This document shows positions 7,418 to 17,346 of a stretch of DNA of 64,000 nucleotides, one piece after another. Source of the stretch: Bacteroidota bacterium. Its GTDB lineage: Bacteria > Bacteroidota > Bacteroidia > Bacteroidales > UBA12481. The stretch lies in contig JABHCC010000124.1 in NCBI GenBank assembly GCA_018669475.1, positions 1 to 64,000 on the forward strand, in the 5' to 3' direction. The translations under genes were made by a program, and so were the position numbers. The notes under the pieces are model-generated. The model did not search any database. It saw only the letters and a list, made by a program, of their open reading frames with translations, and had not been told where the DNA came from. Every line of letters begins with the position of its first letter. Within the stretch, counting starts at the first letter, position 1.

Positions 7418-8833
7418 ATGCATCTAAAATATCGACTTTATAGATTAATGACTCTGGTGCTTATAGTTAATCTAGTATTTATTTTTCAAGTCCAAAGTCA
7501 GGAGCATCAAACATATTTTTTAACTGGTCATGTAACTAATACTTTTAGTGGGGAAGGAGTACCCTTAACTCACGTTATTATTATTGGGTTTAACATAACT
7601 ACAATTACTAATGAGGAAGGATGGTTTCGTCTTTCTATGCCCCCCGGAGATTACACATTGCAAATGTCTCATCTGGCTTACGAGCCTTTTGAAGTTTGCC
7701 TCACAATTTCTTCTGATACCACCAGTACATTCCATTTACAAAAAAAGGTGGTGTCAATGGAAGTGGTGAGTATTTTTGCTGAAAGAATAAGGAATCTTAC
7801 CCCTGAGACTTATTCTCATGTTTCAGATTATGAGGTAGTGGGAGATGAACTCTTCTTGATTGGGCATCCAAGTAAAAGATCTCAGAGTTATTTGTATTCG
7901 GCTCATCTGAATGGCAAAATCTATGATACTTTGCGCATAGATAAATCAGGTGAAGTTGAGAAGGATTATCTGGGAAACATATGGTATTTGGATAAAAATG
8001 ACGCTAGAAAAGTTGTGACTCTGGATCAGAAGCTTATTGTCAAGAATCCAATATCAGGTAGCGCTTACGAAGACTCAATTGATCATCCTATACTTCAATG
8101 GAACAATAAAACATACTTTCAGGACTATTTTGTTGGTGAGAAAGGGCTCAAAACATATTTCAGAGTTCCTCAGGTTGACAGCTTATATATAATAAGCACA
8201 ATAAGGGATTCAATGTTGATGTATTTACTATCAAGGAGGAAAGATGACAATCGTGCCAGACAGATTTCTGATGCATATTTCAATCAAGTCTGGGGGGCAG
8301 CAATGAGTGCAAATAAAGGAGGGCGAGGATCATATGCACCGGTCAAGCCACAGAGTGATTATGTGACAGCCTCTTTCACAGAACCATTGATTTATGGAAC
8401 CGGTGGAACAGGTAAAGTGAATTTTACAATCCCACTAATTAAAAATATTACAGCACCAATATTCCGTTTAGCCAATGTGCTTGTTCAGATAGATTATTAT
8501 AACTCTTCGATTTATTTCTTTAACGAAGCCGGGATGAAAATTCATCAAGTGCCTATTGAATTCCATCTAATTCGACAAGCAGGTGGAGTACTCAGACAGA
8601 TTTTCTTTCCAATTATCGATTATTTAAACCAGAGTGTATATGTATGGGTACAAAGAACAGATCATATCGAAGTGTACCAGCTTAGTGTTGAGACAGGCCA
8701 GCTAATCAAGAGAATCAATCTTGAGTCATTTCAGAATGTTCATAATCTGAAAATTGAAAATGGATCACTGTTCTTCTTATACAATGAGTTGCATTATCCA
8801 TATGCAACAAGATTGTATCGCTTGGATTTGTGA
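7418..8833 (+). CDS. Carboxypeptidase-regulatory-like domain + 6-bladed propeller protein
   Basis: 471 residues. A signal peptide (to about residue 28, V-Q-S-Q-E) is followed by a CarboxypepD_reg-like beta-sandwich (about 32-110: LTGHVTN, then T-N-E-E-G-W-F-R-L and P-P-G-D-Y-T-L), the N-terminal plug-like domain of many outer-membrane proteins. The rest (about 125-471) is a propeller with regular beta strands and no enzyme motif. It stands 150 bases after the redoxin gene, same strand, possibly the third member of that operon. It is probably exported to the periplasm or surface. Confidence 0.7.
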   Translation: MHLKYRLYRLMTLVLIVNLVFIFQVQSQEHQTYFLTGHVTNTFSGEGVPLTHVIIIGFNITTITNEEGWFRLSMPPGDYTLQMSHLAYEPFEVCLTISSDTTSTFHLQKKVVSMEVVSIFAERIRNLTPETYSHVSDYEVVGDELFLIGHPSKRSQSYLYSAHLNGKIYDTLRIDKSGEVEKDYLGNIWYLDKNDARKVVTLDQKLIVKNPISGSAYEDSIDHPILQWNNKTYFQDYFVGEKGLKTYFRVPQVDSLYIISTIRDSMLMYLLSRRKDDNRARQISDAYFNQVWGAAMSANKGGRGSYAPVKPQSDYVTASFTEPLIYGTGGTGKVNFTIPLIKNITAPIFRLANVLVQIDYYNSSIYFFNEAGMKIHQVPIEFHLIRQAGGVLRQIFFPIIDYLNQSVYVWVQRTDHIEVYQLSVETGQLIKRINLESFQNVHNLKIENGSLFFLYNELHYPYATRLYRLDL

Positions 8834-8930
8834 TCTGATAACATACTTTTGAAACTGTCATATTAATTCAGGAGGTAAAACTGGGTCCTGCTTTAGCGTA
8901 ATCTGTTTACGTGAAGACTTGAAAGGCTTT

Positions 8931-10082
8931 CTATGGCTTATTAAATTTCCTCCAGTTTAACACTTGAATTCCATTGCTCCTGTTTTGGGTTTCATCACCT
9001 GCATACAGAACTGTCCCTTTATTAATTTTGGAAAGTTTTGACCAGTAAATTAGATTTTTAAAGTAGTCTGAATTAATGGTTTGAGATGATTTGATTTCAA
9101 TTGGTGAAAGAGAATCTGCTTTTTCAAGAATAAGATCAACTTCATGTCCGGTTTTATCCCGCCAGTAAAAGAAGTTGCCTGAATGTGAGCTAAAAGATAA
9201 TTTTTTAATCTCTTCAGAAACCACCATTGTCTCGAAAATACTTCCTTTTAATGGGTGATATTTTAATTGACTGATATTCTTAATCCCTAATAATGAACAT
9301 ACAATACCCGGGTCATAAAAGAAGAGCTTAGGCCTCTTAACAATAGTTTTGTTGAAGTTTTTATGATGAGGCTTGAGTAGGAATATGATATAACTGGCCT
9401 CAAGAACAGAGATCCATGATTGAACCGTTTTGACATCAACCCCACAAACATTAGAAATTGCAGTCAGGTTTAATTCCTGAGCTGTGCGTCCGGCCAGAAT
9501 ATGCATAAAACGTTCAAACTGAATCAAGTCAGTAATGTTTTTTATCTGTCTTACATCTCTTTCTATGTAAGTGCGGATATAACTGGGATACCATTCAGCC
9601 GGTTCAAGTTGTTGATCAAAAACCGGTGGATAAAACCCGGATAGAATCAATTCGTCATCTGATTGATTGTGCTTTTGCTCGCTTAATTCCGAGTAGGTGA
9701 AAGGTAGCAGATTTATATGAGTCACTCTCCCCGCCAATGTTTGGGAAATATTTTGTTGTAATAGCAGATTGTTTGATCCTGTGAGAATAAACAGTCCTTT
9801 TGCAGTTGAATTATCAAGAATCTCCTGCAAATAAGAGAACAATTCCGGAACGCGTTGAACCTCATCCAGAATGGCACCATTGGGTAAGTCAGCTAAGAAG
9901 CCCTGCGGATCTTCCAGAGCGAATAATCTGTTCTGAGGATTCTCAAGTGATATATAATCCTTATCAGGAAATAAGGCTTTTACTATTGTGGTTTTGCCAG
10001 ATTGGCGAGGACCAGTAAGCACCACAGCCTTAAATGAATTAGCTAGTTTTAGAAGCCTGTTTTCTATTCCTCTATTAATCAC
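8931..10082 (-). CDS. AAA_14 / DUF4143 family ATPase
   Basis: 383 residues. N-terminal AAA domain with Walker A G-P-R-Q-S-G-K-T-T (about 24-32), Walker B A-I-L-D-E-V-Q (about 70-76) and the L-T-G-S-N sensor. The C-terminal DUF4143 domain has a PD-(D/E)xK-like pattern, H-E-V-D-L-I-L-E … P-I-E-I-K-S-S (about 308-330). Function is unknown; these ATPases are accessory, patchily distributed genes spread by transfer. It is opposite in strand to its neighbours and has a decayed partial copy at 948-1152, supporting a mobile or duplicated history. Confidence 0.85.
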   Translation of the reverse strand: MINRGIENRLLKLANSFKAVVLTGPRQSGKTTIVKALFPDKDYISLENPQNRLFALEDPQGFLADLPNGAILDEVQRVPELFSYLQEILDNSTAKGLFILTGSNNLLLQQNISQTLAGRVTHINLLPFTYSELSEQKHNQSDDELILSGFYPPVFDQQLEPAEWYPSYIRTYIERDVRQIKNITDLIQFERFMHILAGRTAQELNLTAISNVCGVDVKTVQSWISVLEASYIIFLLKPHHKNFNKTIVKRPKLFFYDPGIVCSLLGIKNISQLKYHPLKGSIFETMVVSEEIKKLSFSSHSGNFFYWRDKTGHEVDLILEKADSLSPIEIKSSQTINSDYFKNLIYWSKLSKINKGTVLYAGDETQNRSNGIQVLNWRKFNKP

Positions 10083-10301
10083 AGAGCAAATATATGGAAA
10101 AATATGGAATTAAACTCCATAAAATTCCATCAATGAGTGCTATTGCGCAAGAGAAGTTTTATGATGTCAGGGATGAAGCGGATCACTATCTACAACAATG
10201 TAGTTTATTCCCATTTAATGAAAAATCAAAGGTTTTCGTATGGATGAAATGCATGAATATTCGTATCTTAGAAATCAACAAAGAACACATGAGGACCTGA
10301 C

Positions 10302-11630
10302 ATGCAAAGATTAATAATAGCTCTGGTATATTTCGTATTAGTGTCTTCTTATTCATTAGGACAAGATTCATCTACATCAGATGACCTGGAGATCATCTAT
10401 AGCGAGACATTTGATTGGGAAAATCCTGATGATCCAAGAGGTTGGACTATGCCGGATGGGTATTACATGGAAGATCCCAATGACACTGGGTTTAACTGGC
10501 ATTGGTGGCCCAATGATAGTTTAGTTGCTGATTTGACTTTTGAACCCCCATTTCGATCTACTTCTGCCTCTGATGGGCAATTGTGCTTATTCGCCAATCT
10601 TTACAATAATTATGTTGACGCACCAGCCAGGACGTCAATTAATAATTCCATAGTATTTCCTTTAATTGACTGTAGTGAACATGCTTCTGTAATTGTTCGT
10701 TTTCAAACTTCATTTCAAAATTATGGATGGGAAAACTTCGATCTTTGGTCTAACCTTGTTGAGGTTTCCAACAATTATGGTGTTCATTGGGCTTCATTCA
10801 ATGCAGGATTTGGATGTGGACATAAGGATCGTCCTAATGATGAACCAGGTGATAGTGCAATTATTGACCATTTTATCGGATCGAAATTTCCTATATACGG
10901 GGATTGTGAGCTTGTTGGTGTTTCTGCTTACATCATGGGTGGCTTGGCAGATGGACTAATTGATTTTCGGTATGTTGTTTTTCAGGAGGTCACAGATGAA
11001 AATGGAGAAATTATAGATCGTGATTTGTTCCTAAGCACAGAATATGTTGATCTCGACTCATCTATGTTTAATCAGTGGGTGTATTTGCCTATAGATAAAG
11101 ATGGTGAATCAGAATTTGTATCTGCTGAAACCGTTCTCTATGCCGGCATTCAATATAGTGATTTTCATCCTGATCAAATGACAAGACGGAATCAGGGCCT
11201 TTCTATTGGTGCCGATAATTCCAGCCCTAACCATGATCCCAGGGCAGTTGGCTTATACCGCACATCAGTTTGGGATGGCTCACAATATATTACGGAAAGG
11301 AATTTAATGGTCAGGTTATTGATTAATGACCATTCGGATTTATCCGGCAGGAATAATGTGTTAACTACTCCATTGTCTCTCAATCAAAACTACCCAAATC
11401 CATTTGCCGAGGAGACAAATATCACATATATCTTAACCAGGTCAGCCCCAATAGATATCGTTATAAGAGACATAACTGGCAGACCAGTAAAGGTGATTAA
11501 TGAAGGTTTGAGGCCCATAGGAGAACATTCTTTCACATTGAAAGCGATGGAATTAGGAGCGGGTTTGTATACCTACACGATTATCGCCGGGAACATTCGC
11601 GAGACTAAGCAGATGATAATCAGCAGATAG
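10302..11630 (+). CDS. T9SS-secreted protein of unknown function
   Basis: 442 residues with a signal peptide (cleaved near S-L-G-Q). The body (about 25-345) is a beta-rich extracellular domain, starting with an aromatic segment containing W-T-M-P-D-G and H-W-W-P. It ends in a type-A T9SS sorting domain: L-N-Q-N-Y-P-N-P-F (about 364) through G-L-Y-T-Y-T-I near the end. It is therefore probably carried across the outer membrane and attached to or released from the surface. No catalytic motif was recognised. It starts two bases after a 68-codon open frame (10094-10300) that is not a convincing gene. Confidence 0.8.
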   Translation: MQRLIIALVYFVLVSSYSLGQDSSTSDDLEIIYSETFDWENPDDPRGWTMPDGYYMEDPNDTGFNWHWWPNDSLVADLTFEPPFRSTSASDGQLCLFANLYNNYVDAPARTSINNSIVFPLIDCSEHASVIVRFQTSFQNYGWENFDLWSNLVEVSNNYGVHWASFNAGFGCGHKDRPNDEPGDSAIIDHFIGSKFPIYGDCELVGVSAYIMGGLADGLIDFRYVVFQEVTDENGEIIDRDLFLSTEYVDLDSSMFNQWVYLPIDKDGESEFVSAETVLYAGIQYSDFHPDQMTRRNQGLSIGADNSSPNHDPRAVGLYRTSVWDGSQYITERNLMVRLLINDHSDLSGRNNVLTTPLSLNQNYPNPFAEETNITYILTRSAPIDIVIRDITGRPVKVINEGLRPIGEHSFTLKAMELGAGLYTYTIIAGNIRETKQMIISR

Positions 11631-11871
11631 GGCTGTCTTATTTCTGGTTCCGGCGTATCGAAACAAGTAATATATTGTAGTTTCTGTTCAAATTCATCTT
11701 CCCCAAACTTTTTTATTGAATTACGCGAGCGCATTAGCTTACGCCTAGCTCGTGAAAAACTCGGTTCCCTGCTGCTCAGAGCTGGGGATCTTTAGTTTTT
11801 TTTTGCAAGTGAAGGCCATGTTTTGACCAGGGAACCTACCTCTTCAATCATGACTGACATTTGTTCTTGTG
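11631..11871. other. Intergenic stretch with possible coding remnants
   Basis: Between the convergent T9SS and racemase genes. The minus strand has two short frames with protein-like composition (around 11640-11710, containing F-G-E-D-E-F-E-Q-K-L; and 11790-11870, containing E-E-V-G-S-L-V-K-T-W). Neither has a start, and I recognise neither. A T8 run at 11792-11800 has no convincing stem. They may be debris of a deleted gene. Confidence 0.3.
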
Positions 11872-12576
11872 TCAGAAGGAAATATTCCCGATTGCAAACT
11901 CAACTGCGGCCTCTGCATGTAGCTGAGTCGTATCCAGTATAGGTACAGAAACATCTTTCTGCTTCACCAAAAGTGGAATCTCAGTGCATCCCAGAATAAT
12001 CCCTTCTGCTCCCTGATCGATAAGCTTTTCAATAATCCTCAGGTACTCTGTTTTGCTATCTTTCAGGATAGTACCAAGGCATAGTTCCTTGTATATAATT
12101 CTGTGAATTGTATCCATATCGGTATCATCCGGAGTCAGGACTTTCAAACCATGTTTTTCTGCTAGTCGACCCTTGTAAAAATCCTGTTCCATAGTGAACC
12201 GGGTTCCCAACAAAGCAACTGTATTTAGTCCTTGCCTTTTTATTTCTTCAGCAGTAGTGTCAGCAATGTGGATAAGTGGAATAGATATCCCGGCACCAAC
12301 CTCCTTAGCCATTTTATGCATGGTGTTGGTGCAGATGATAATAAAATCAGCTCCGCCTTTTTCGAGTCTTTGTCCGGTTTCAACCATGATGCGTGATAGT
12401 TCTTCCCAATCATTATCATGTTGTAACTCTGCAATGGGGCCGAAGTCCACCGAATACATCAGGCATTGAGCCGAATGTAATCCGCCCAGTTTTTGTTTAA
12501 TTTGTTCATTCAGAATACGATAATACTCTAGCGATGATTCCCAGCTCATCCCTCCGATCATTCCTATAGTTTTCAT
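11872..12576 (-). CDS. Aspartate/glutamate racemase family protein (intact copy)
   Basis: 234 residues, a normal length for the family. The Asp/Glu racemase motifs are visible: N-terminal M-I-G-G-M-S-W-E-S, the first catalytic cysteine in I-I-I-C-T-N-T-M-H (about 82), and the second in L-G-C-T-E-I-P (about 193). These cofactor-free enzymes interconvert L- and D-amino acids through two cysteines; C-T-N-T-M-H is typical of the YgeA/RacX-like broad-specificity branch. It begins 10 bases after the stop of the upstream propeller gene, so it is probably its operon partner. Its first 94 codons are duplicated at positions 1-283. Confidence 0.88.
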   Translation of the reverse strand: MKTIGMIGGMSWESSLEYYRILNEQIKQKLGGLHSAQCLMYSVDFGPIAELQHDNDWEELSRIMVETGQRLEKGGADFIIICTNTMHKMAKEVGAGISIPLIHIADTTAEEIKRQGLNTVALLGTRFTMEQDFYKGRLAEKHGLKVLTPDDTDMDTIHRIIYKELCLGTILKDSKTEYLRIIEKLIDQGAEGIILGCTEIPLLVKQKDVSVPILDTTQLHAEAAVEFAIGNISF

Positions 12577-12585
12577 ATTTTGGAT

Positions 12586-14457
12586 TTAATTTTTAAAACT
12601 ATGGAATATTTTCCAGCACATCACACGGTTGTCATACAGACTCGGAATAATTAGCAGGTTTTTTTCTTCAATCCATTTGAAATCGGCGAGCTGAATCCCG
12701 GCAGTTGAAGTATTCAATATTTCTGTTGTCTCTCCGGATGGAGCCCTTTTGAAGAGATGGCCGTTCCAATCGCTGTAAAGAATATTTCCACTTTTTGTCA
12801 CCTGAATACCATCCATAACAGCTCCCGGAAAAAGGGTATCAAGAGTTTTCGATGCCTGGGTTTTAATATTGATTTCAAGAAGAGCCGGATAACCTGAGCA
12901 GCCAACAAGGAGAATATCACCATTCAGATATAGGCCATTGGGTTGAATGAGCACTCCGCCCTGCATCCAGATACCGGCTTCCCCTTCTTCAATTTTATAA
13001 ATAGCATTTTGTCCACCGTCACTGACATAAAGCACCGATCCGTCATCAGTTCCTGTAATGTCATTCGGAAATACAGGCCCAGGCAGAATAATTCTTTTCT
13101 CAATCTCTCCGGATGTAATATCAATTACTGCAACTGCCCTCCGCTCAACCACGTAGAGTTTGTCGCCCGCCAGTTTTAATCCGGTAGGAGCATACAATCC
13201 TTTTACCCAGTCTTTTTCAATTATTTCACCTCCAAGAGATATTTTGGAGATTGATTCGGTTGGTCTTTTAAGATTATTGGATACATAAATTACCTCCCGG
13301 ATGGGATCATATTCGGCTGATTCAGGGTAATCGAGCTGATATGGCAATTCCCAGAGTTTTGTCATATTCTCAGAATGCTCAATGGCTTCAGCATCACGAA
13401 GCATGAAACCCCAGCCACCCATATTTTCACCAATGAGCAGACAAAGTTCGTTGTCTCCTTTACGGAGTTTAAGATGTAATTCATCGTTGTATCCGACTAG
13501 TCCGGCAAAGCTTGGATCACGGCTTCTGAAAGTGCTCACTCCGGTGAATACAGCTTCACCATTAAGGAAAACAGAAACAAGATCGCTGTATCCTAAACCG
13601 AAGCGGTGCAATCCTGCTTGTTCAGCAGTAATTGTGGTTTTCGCTATCACCCATCCGGGCTGAGTAGGATTTCTCACTAGCTCACGACTAAGATTAACCA
13701 GGCCTCCCGGATCGGATTGTACAGACTTCCAGGTAAGGTCATCAAGCTGAGATCCTGATGGCAATGAATATGGGTCGACCAAATTACTGCTCATTGGAGA
13801 ACTGATGCTCCAGTCGGATATCACTCCTGGTACTTTTGGTTTGGGGTGAGCGGGGGCCACATCCGGGAGGTGATCAGAATATTTGAAATTGGCGAAATAG
13901 GCAGTGCCATTTGCCGGACCGTAAACGCCTATCGAACCGGCTTTCATTGGCAACTCGAGCTGATGAATAAACAAAGAAGGTTCCTCTTCGGCACCTACGA
14001 ACACCTGGGCAGTTTGCCCTGAGACTTCTAACCTGACATGCACCCATTTGTTTGAAGGCATAAGGATTTCCTTTGTATATCCCTCGCCATGATAGAGCTG
14101 CCAGCAACTGACATTATGGAAAACGGGAGTGTATTGCAGTGCATCATGATTAAGCCCATCCAGTTTATGCGGACGAATGTAAAACAACTCATAATCACCA
14201 GAGTCCTGCATGCGAAAAATTAGTCCGGGGAAGGATCGTTGTCCTGTCACATAAAGGTCAAGCTCAATTGTGCCATTTGTAAAGCTGAGGTCTTTGAGGG
14301 TGGCGGAACCCATGAAAGCATCTTTGCCCTCAAATTCAAGTGAGCGACCAGCGAAGATATTCCATTTTTCCTGATTAAAGGGAATAGTTTCCTGGCCCAG
14401 AGACAGGCCTCCTGTAAAAATAAGGCAAGCAATTGCAAAAGCTAGTTTTGTCTTCAT
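12586..14457 (-). CDS. Secreted LamG/DUF1080-like + SMP-30/NHL-like propeller protein
   Basis: About 623 residues from ATG 14457, which starts a clean signal peptide (A-F-A-I-A-C-L-I-F-T-G-G-L-S-L-G-Q); the longer frame to 14610 would run through the upstream terminator. Residues about 20-200 form a concanavalin-like jelly roll. After a middle beta domain, about 400-620 is an SMP-30/NHL-like propeller (G-L-Y-A-P-T-G-L, P-N-D-I-T-G, Q-P-N-G-L-Y). Such proteins bind or act on sugars or lactones, but no complete metal site was confirmed. Co-oriented with the racemase gene. Confidence 0.7.
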   Translation of the reverse strand: MKTKLAFAIACLIFTGGLSLGQETIPFNQEKWNIFAGRSLEFEGKDAFMGSATLKDLSFTNGTIELDLYVTGQRSFPGLIFRMQDSGDYELFYIRPHKLDGLNHDALQYTPVFHNVSCWQLYHGEGYTKEILMPSNKWVHVRLEVSGQTAQVFVGAEEEPSLFIHQLELPMKAGSIGVYGPANGTAYFANFKYSDHLPDVAPAHPKPKVPGVISDWSISSPMSSNLVDPYSLPSGSQLDDLTWKSVQSDPGGLVNLSRELVRNPTQPGWVIAKTTITAEQAGLHRFGLGYSDLVSVFLNGEAVFTGVSTFRSRDPSFAGLVGYNDELHLKLRKGDNELCLLIGENMGGWGFMLRDAEAIEHSENMTKLWELPYQLDYPESAEYDPIREVIYVSNNLKRPTESISKISLGGEIIEKDWVKGLYAPTGLKLAGDKLYVVERRAVAVIDITSGEIEKRIILPGPVFPNDITGTDDGSVLYVSDGGQNAIYKIEEGEAGIWMQGGVLIQPNGLYLNGDILLVGCSGYPALLEINIKTQASKTLDTLFPGAVMDGIQVTKSGNILYSDWNGHLFKRAPSGETTEILNTSTAGIQLADFKWIEEKNLLIIPSLYDNRVMCWKIFHSFKN

Positions 14458-14566
14458 CTCATTGTGATCTTGGTTTAACCTAGTGCAAAATAAGAGAAAG
14501 CGACTTCTTATCATAAAAAGATCGACAAGAAGCCAATTATCGAGGATTAGTGGACAATAATAAAGA

Positions 14567-14594
14567 AAGGAGACCCAATTTCTCGGGTCTCCTT
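14567..14594 (-). terminator. Rho-independent terminator after the LRR T9SS gene
   Basis: Arms AAGGAGACCC (14567-14576) and GGGTCTCCTT (14585-14594) form a perfect 10-bp stem with an 8-nt loop. On the minus strand a U-rich stretch follows. It lies 26 bases after the stop of the gene ending at 14620. Confidence 0.85.
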
Positions 14595-14619
14595 GAGCTA
14601 CAACGTTCATTGGAGAGAT

Positions 14620-17310
14620 TTAATGAACGATAATTTTACCAGTGGCATATTCTGCTCCAATAATTTGGATCAGGTAGATGCCTGGTGGGAGTTGATCACT
14701 TGTGATTGTGATCTGATTTGTGGTGATATTATCTTTAGTAAGCCATGTTTTTCCGCTTAGATCCATGATTGTAAGCTTACAATGGTTTTCATCAGGATTA
14801 TCAAACTGTATAGTGGCCTGACTGGTCATCGGATTTGGGTAAATCAGAAGTTCGCTGAAGTTTTCTGATTCAGAAGGACCAAGAGAAACCTTGTTCGACC
14901 TGGATTCAAGTATAGTTCCTGATTTGGCACCTGGAGCTGGTTTGAACCATGTCGTTATGAATAAATCTCCAGTCGAGGCTGTGGTATAACTTGTTGTATT
15001 TGCTGAAACGTTATCAATTAAGGGTGCGAATACAATACCACCAGCAGCATGTACTTCTACAGAAATTCCATAACTAGCGACCTCCAGTCCCTCGTATGGG
15101 GTCCAAATTAGATTGTTTTCCCCCCATGGATTTGTGTTGATGGTCAGATGGACAGGCCGTTGGTGACTACTCAATTCTGATTCTACTCCTCCATCTGTAA
15201 CAAATGAGATTTTATAGTTGTCAGCATGTTTAATTGGGTCTGAAGCTAAATCTGTATAAATATACCGAGTGGGATCAGGGGCTGGAGCTGAAATATCAAT
15301 TTCACCAATGAATGTATAGATATCAGCCTGGGTGGTTTCACGATAAATCTTAATTTTTGACAATCCAGCTGGATTACCTTCCCAGATAATCCTTGCATAT
15401 TGCTGAGCAACATCGGTCACCCATCCTCCCATTTTCCAGTTATTTACGCTGGCATTCACTGCGAGATGGATGGGCTGAGAAATCAAGGTCAGTGCCGGTA
15501 GCAAGGTGTTTTTGACTTTACATACATAATCACCAGCATCACTTTCTCCTACCGGATCAATAGTCAGGGTAGCACTCGTTTGACCTGAGATAGCTGTACC
15601 ATCGAAATACCACTGGTAGGTATTGGCTGTTCCACCTGTTGTGAGGGTGTAAGTGAATGTGGTACCGGCATATGCGGTGAGGCTTTCTTCAGTACCAATG
15701 ACTGCCTGGGGTGCATATTCGAAGCTTGGTATTGCAAGCGCAGCCAGGGGTTCAAGATCTTCAAAGTCAAGTTTGTTTTTCTGAACTGAGAGTTTCTTAA
15801 GATTGACCAGGGCCGATAAGTCGGGCATGCCTGTAAATTGGTTGTCATCCAATCTGAGTTGAATGAGATTGACCATATTGTTGAACGATGCTGGTACCGC
15901 ACCCTCAAACTGGTTACGCATGAGGTAGAGGTACTTCATTTTTATCATCTGGCCCATTTCAGGGGGAAGGGTGCCTGAGAACTGGTTGGTATTGGCGTAG
16001 AATTCACGCAGGTTCACCAGTCCGCCCATTCCGGCAGGTAATGGACCAGAGAAAGCATTTCCTGACAAGCCTAAACACTTAAGATGAGTCAGATTACTAA
16101 TGTCATCCGGTAGGGAACCTGAGAGATTATTTGGATTAAGCGTAAGTAGTAAGAGGGCATCTAAACCCCAAAAAGAGATTGGGATGGTGCCATCAAGCGC
16201 ATTGGTTTTAAGTTTTAACTGAGTAACCCGATCTCCTGAGACGGTCACACCGAACCAATCATTCAGTTCATCAGATAGCCAGTTGTTGTGATTAGTCCAG
16301 TTTGGTCCATCAGTGCTGTTGTAAAACTCTTCAAGCACAGTTTTGTCAGCACTTGGCTCGTATGTATTGGCCACTTCATAGGTATTGGTGATGGTTCCTT
16401 CTTCAGCAGTGACTGCAATCGTGGCTGTACCGGGGATAGATCCAATCTGTGTTACAACTTTTGCGGCAAAAGGTACTGTTTTGACACCTGCAACAGTTGG
16501 CAGGGCTGAGCCATGGGGCAGTTCCACTGTATAGGCCAGGGTTGCGGCATCAAAAACAGGTACTAATGTTCCCAGTGAGGTGGTCAGATCAGATAAGGTA
16601 GCATCCGAACTATTTACGGCCAGGGTATATATGGTAAAATCACCATTTTGAGCAGTGGATTTCATTTTCATAGTAGCATCAACCAGTGCCACACCCGGTA
16701 CAATCGGGGTGTCGCCTGCATCGAGAAGCTGAAGAGTCCCGACTATTGTACCTCCCGGATTTTTAGGTGCTTCCAGGGCATTCCAGAGTTGCTGAGTAGT
16801 GGACCCCCTTTCAATGACCATCTCATCGACTCCGATTTGGCGGACGATATTTTCAAATCCGGATTTTACTGTTGGGATAGTGTTGTCATCGGCCGGGAGG
16901 GCTACCAGAACCTGAGGTGTATCAATGTCTCCCATAATCAGATCCAGAATGAAATCAACTGTTGTGCTTATCTCATGAATAAAGCCGATGGGTTCGTTGT
17001 AGAACTGAAATTCGATTTCCTCACCTATGGGAACATCACTGTAAATAGTTAAAAATGCCCGGTATACTGAAGGATTATCGGCTATTGGGATTTCCTGCAA
17101 AAGAGCAGTTCCACGACACACATTGTTATAAAAAGCACCAACGATACTAGTTGTGTTCTGAACCTCATTACCATTGATAGTTACTGAGGCGGTTACGGTC
17201 ATTGAATATTGGAAATCCTCTGGTGTGACAGACCAGGCAGGCTGGGCCTGACCGATTGTGCTTCCCAGAGATAATAAAAGACAGAGATTAAATAAAATCC
17301 TGGTTTTCAT
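14620..17310 (-). CDS. T9SS surface protein with leucine-rich repeats and Ig-like domain
   Basis: 896 residues from ATG 17310, which gives a standard signal peptide; the 27-base longer frame adds only a polar leader. Order: W-S-V-T-P/F-Q-Y-S-M domain (about 25-140), beta domains including a cadherin-like segment (to about 310), plant-type leucine-rich repeats (about 320-520; N-S-T-D-G-P-N-W, then L-x-x-N-x-L/F-x-G-x-x-P), an Ig-like domain (about 530-620; Y-Q-W-Y-F-D-G, D-A-G-D-Y-V-C), Fn3-like domains, and a T9SS sorting domain (Y-P-N-P-M … P-P-G-I-Y-L-I). A surface adhesin is likely. It follows the giant protein gene by 36 bases. Confidence 0.85.
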   Translation of the reverse strand: MKTRILFNLCLLLSLGSTIGQAQPAWSVTPEDFQYSMTVTASVTINGNEVQNTTSIVGAFYNNVCRGTALLQEIPIADNPSVYRAFLTIYSDVPIGEEIEFQFYNEPIGFIHEISTTVDFILDLIMGDIDTPQVLVALPADDNTIPTVKSGFENIVRQIGVDEMVIERGSTTQQLWNALEAPKNPGGTIVGTLQLLDAGDTPIVPGVALVDATMKMKSTAQNGDFTIYTLAVNSSDATLSDLTTSLGTLVPVFDAATLAYTVELPHGSALPTVAGVKTVPFAAKVVTQIGSIPGTATIAVTAEEGTITNTYEVANTYEPSADKTVLEEFYNSTDGPNWTNHNNWLSDELNDWFGVTVSGDRVTQLKLKTNALDGTIPISFWGLDALLLLTLNPNNLSGSLPDDISNLTHLKCLGLSGNAFSGPLPAGMGGLVNLREFYANTNQFSGTLPPEMGQMIKMKYLYLMRNQFEGAVPASFNNMVNLIQLRLDDNQFTGMPDLSALVNLKKLSVQKNKLDFEDLEPLAALAIPSFEYAPQAVIGTEESLTAYAGTTFTYTLTTGGTANTYQWYFDGTAISGQTSATLTIDPVGESDAGDYVCKVKNTLLPALTLISQPIHLAVNASVNNWKMGGWVTDVAQQYARIIWEGNPAGLSKIKIYRETTQADIYTFIGEIDISAPAPDPTRYIYTDLASDPIKHADNYKISFVTDGGVESELSSHQRPVHLTINTNPWGENNLIWTPYEGLEVASYGISVEVHAAGGIVFAPLIDNVSANTTSYTTASTGDLFITTWFKPAPGAKSGTILESRSNKVSLGPSESENFSELLIYPNPMTSQATIQFDNPDENHCKLTIMDLSGKTWLTKDNITTNQITITSDQLPPGIYLIQIIGAEYATGKIIVH

Positions 17311-17346
17311 AATATTGTTGTTTTTATTGGTTTTCATTTTGTTGGT

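Noticed and set aside
10094-10300. 68-codon open frame between the AAA_14 and T9SS genes
   Set aside because: No recognisable pattern, no signal peptide, unusual composition; probably leader sequence of the T9SS gene, although its stop lies two bases before that start.
14458-14610. Longer start for the LamG/propeller protein
   Set aside because: The extension runs through the intrinsic terminator at 14567-14594 and hides a good signal peptide at 14457.
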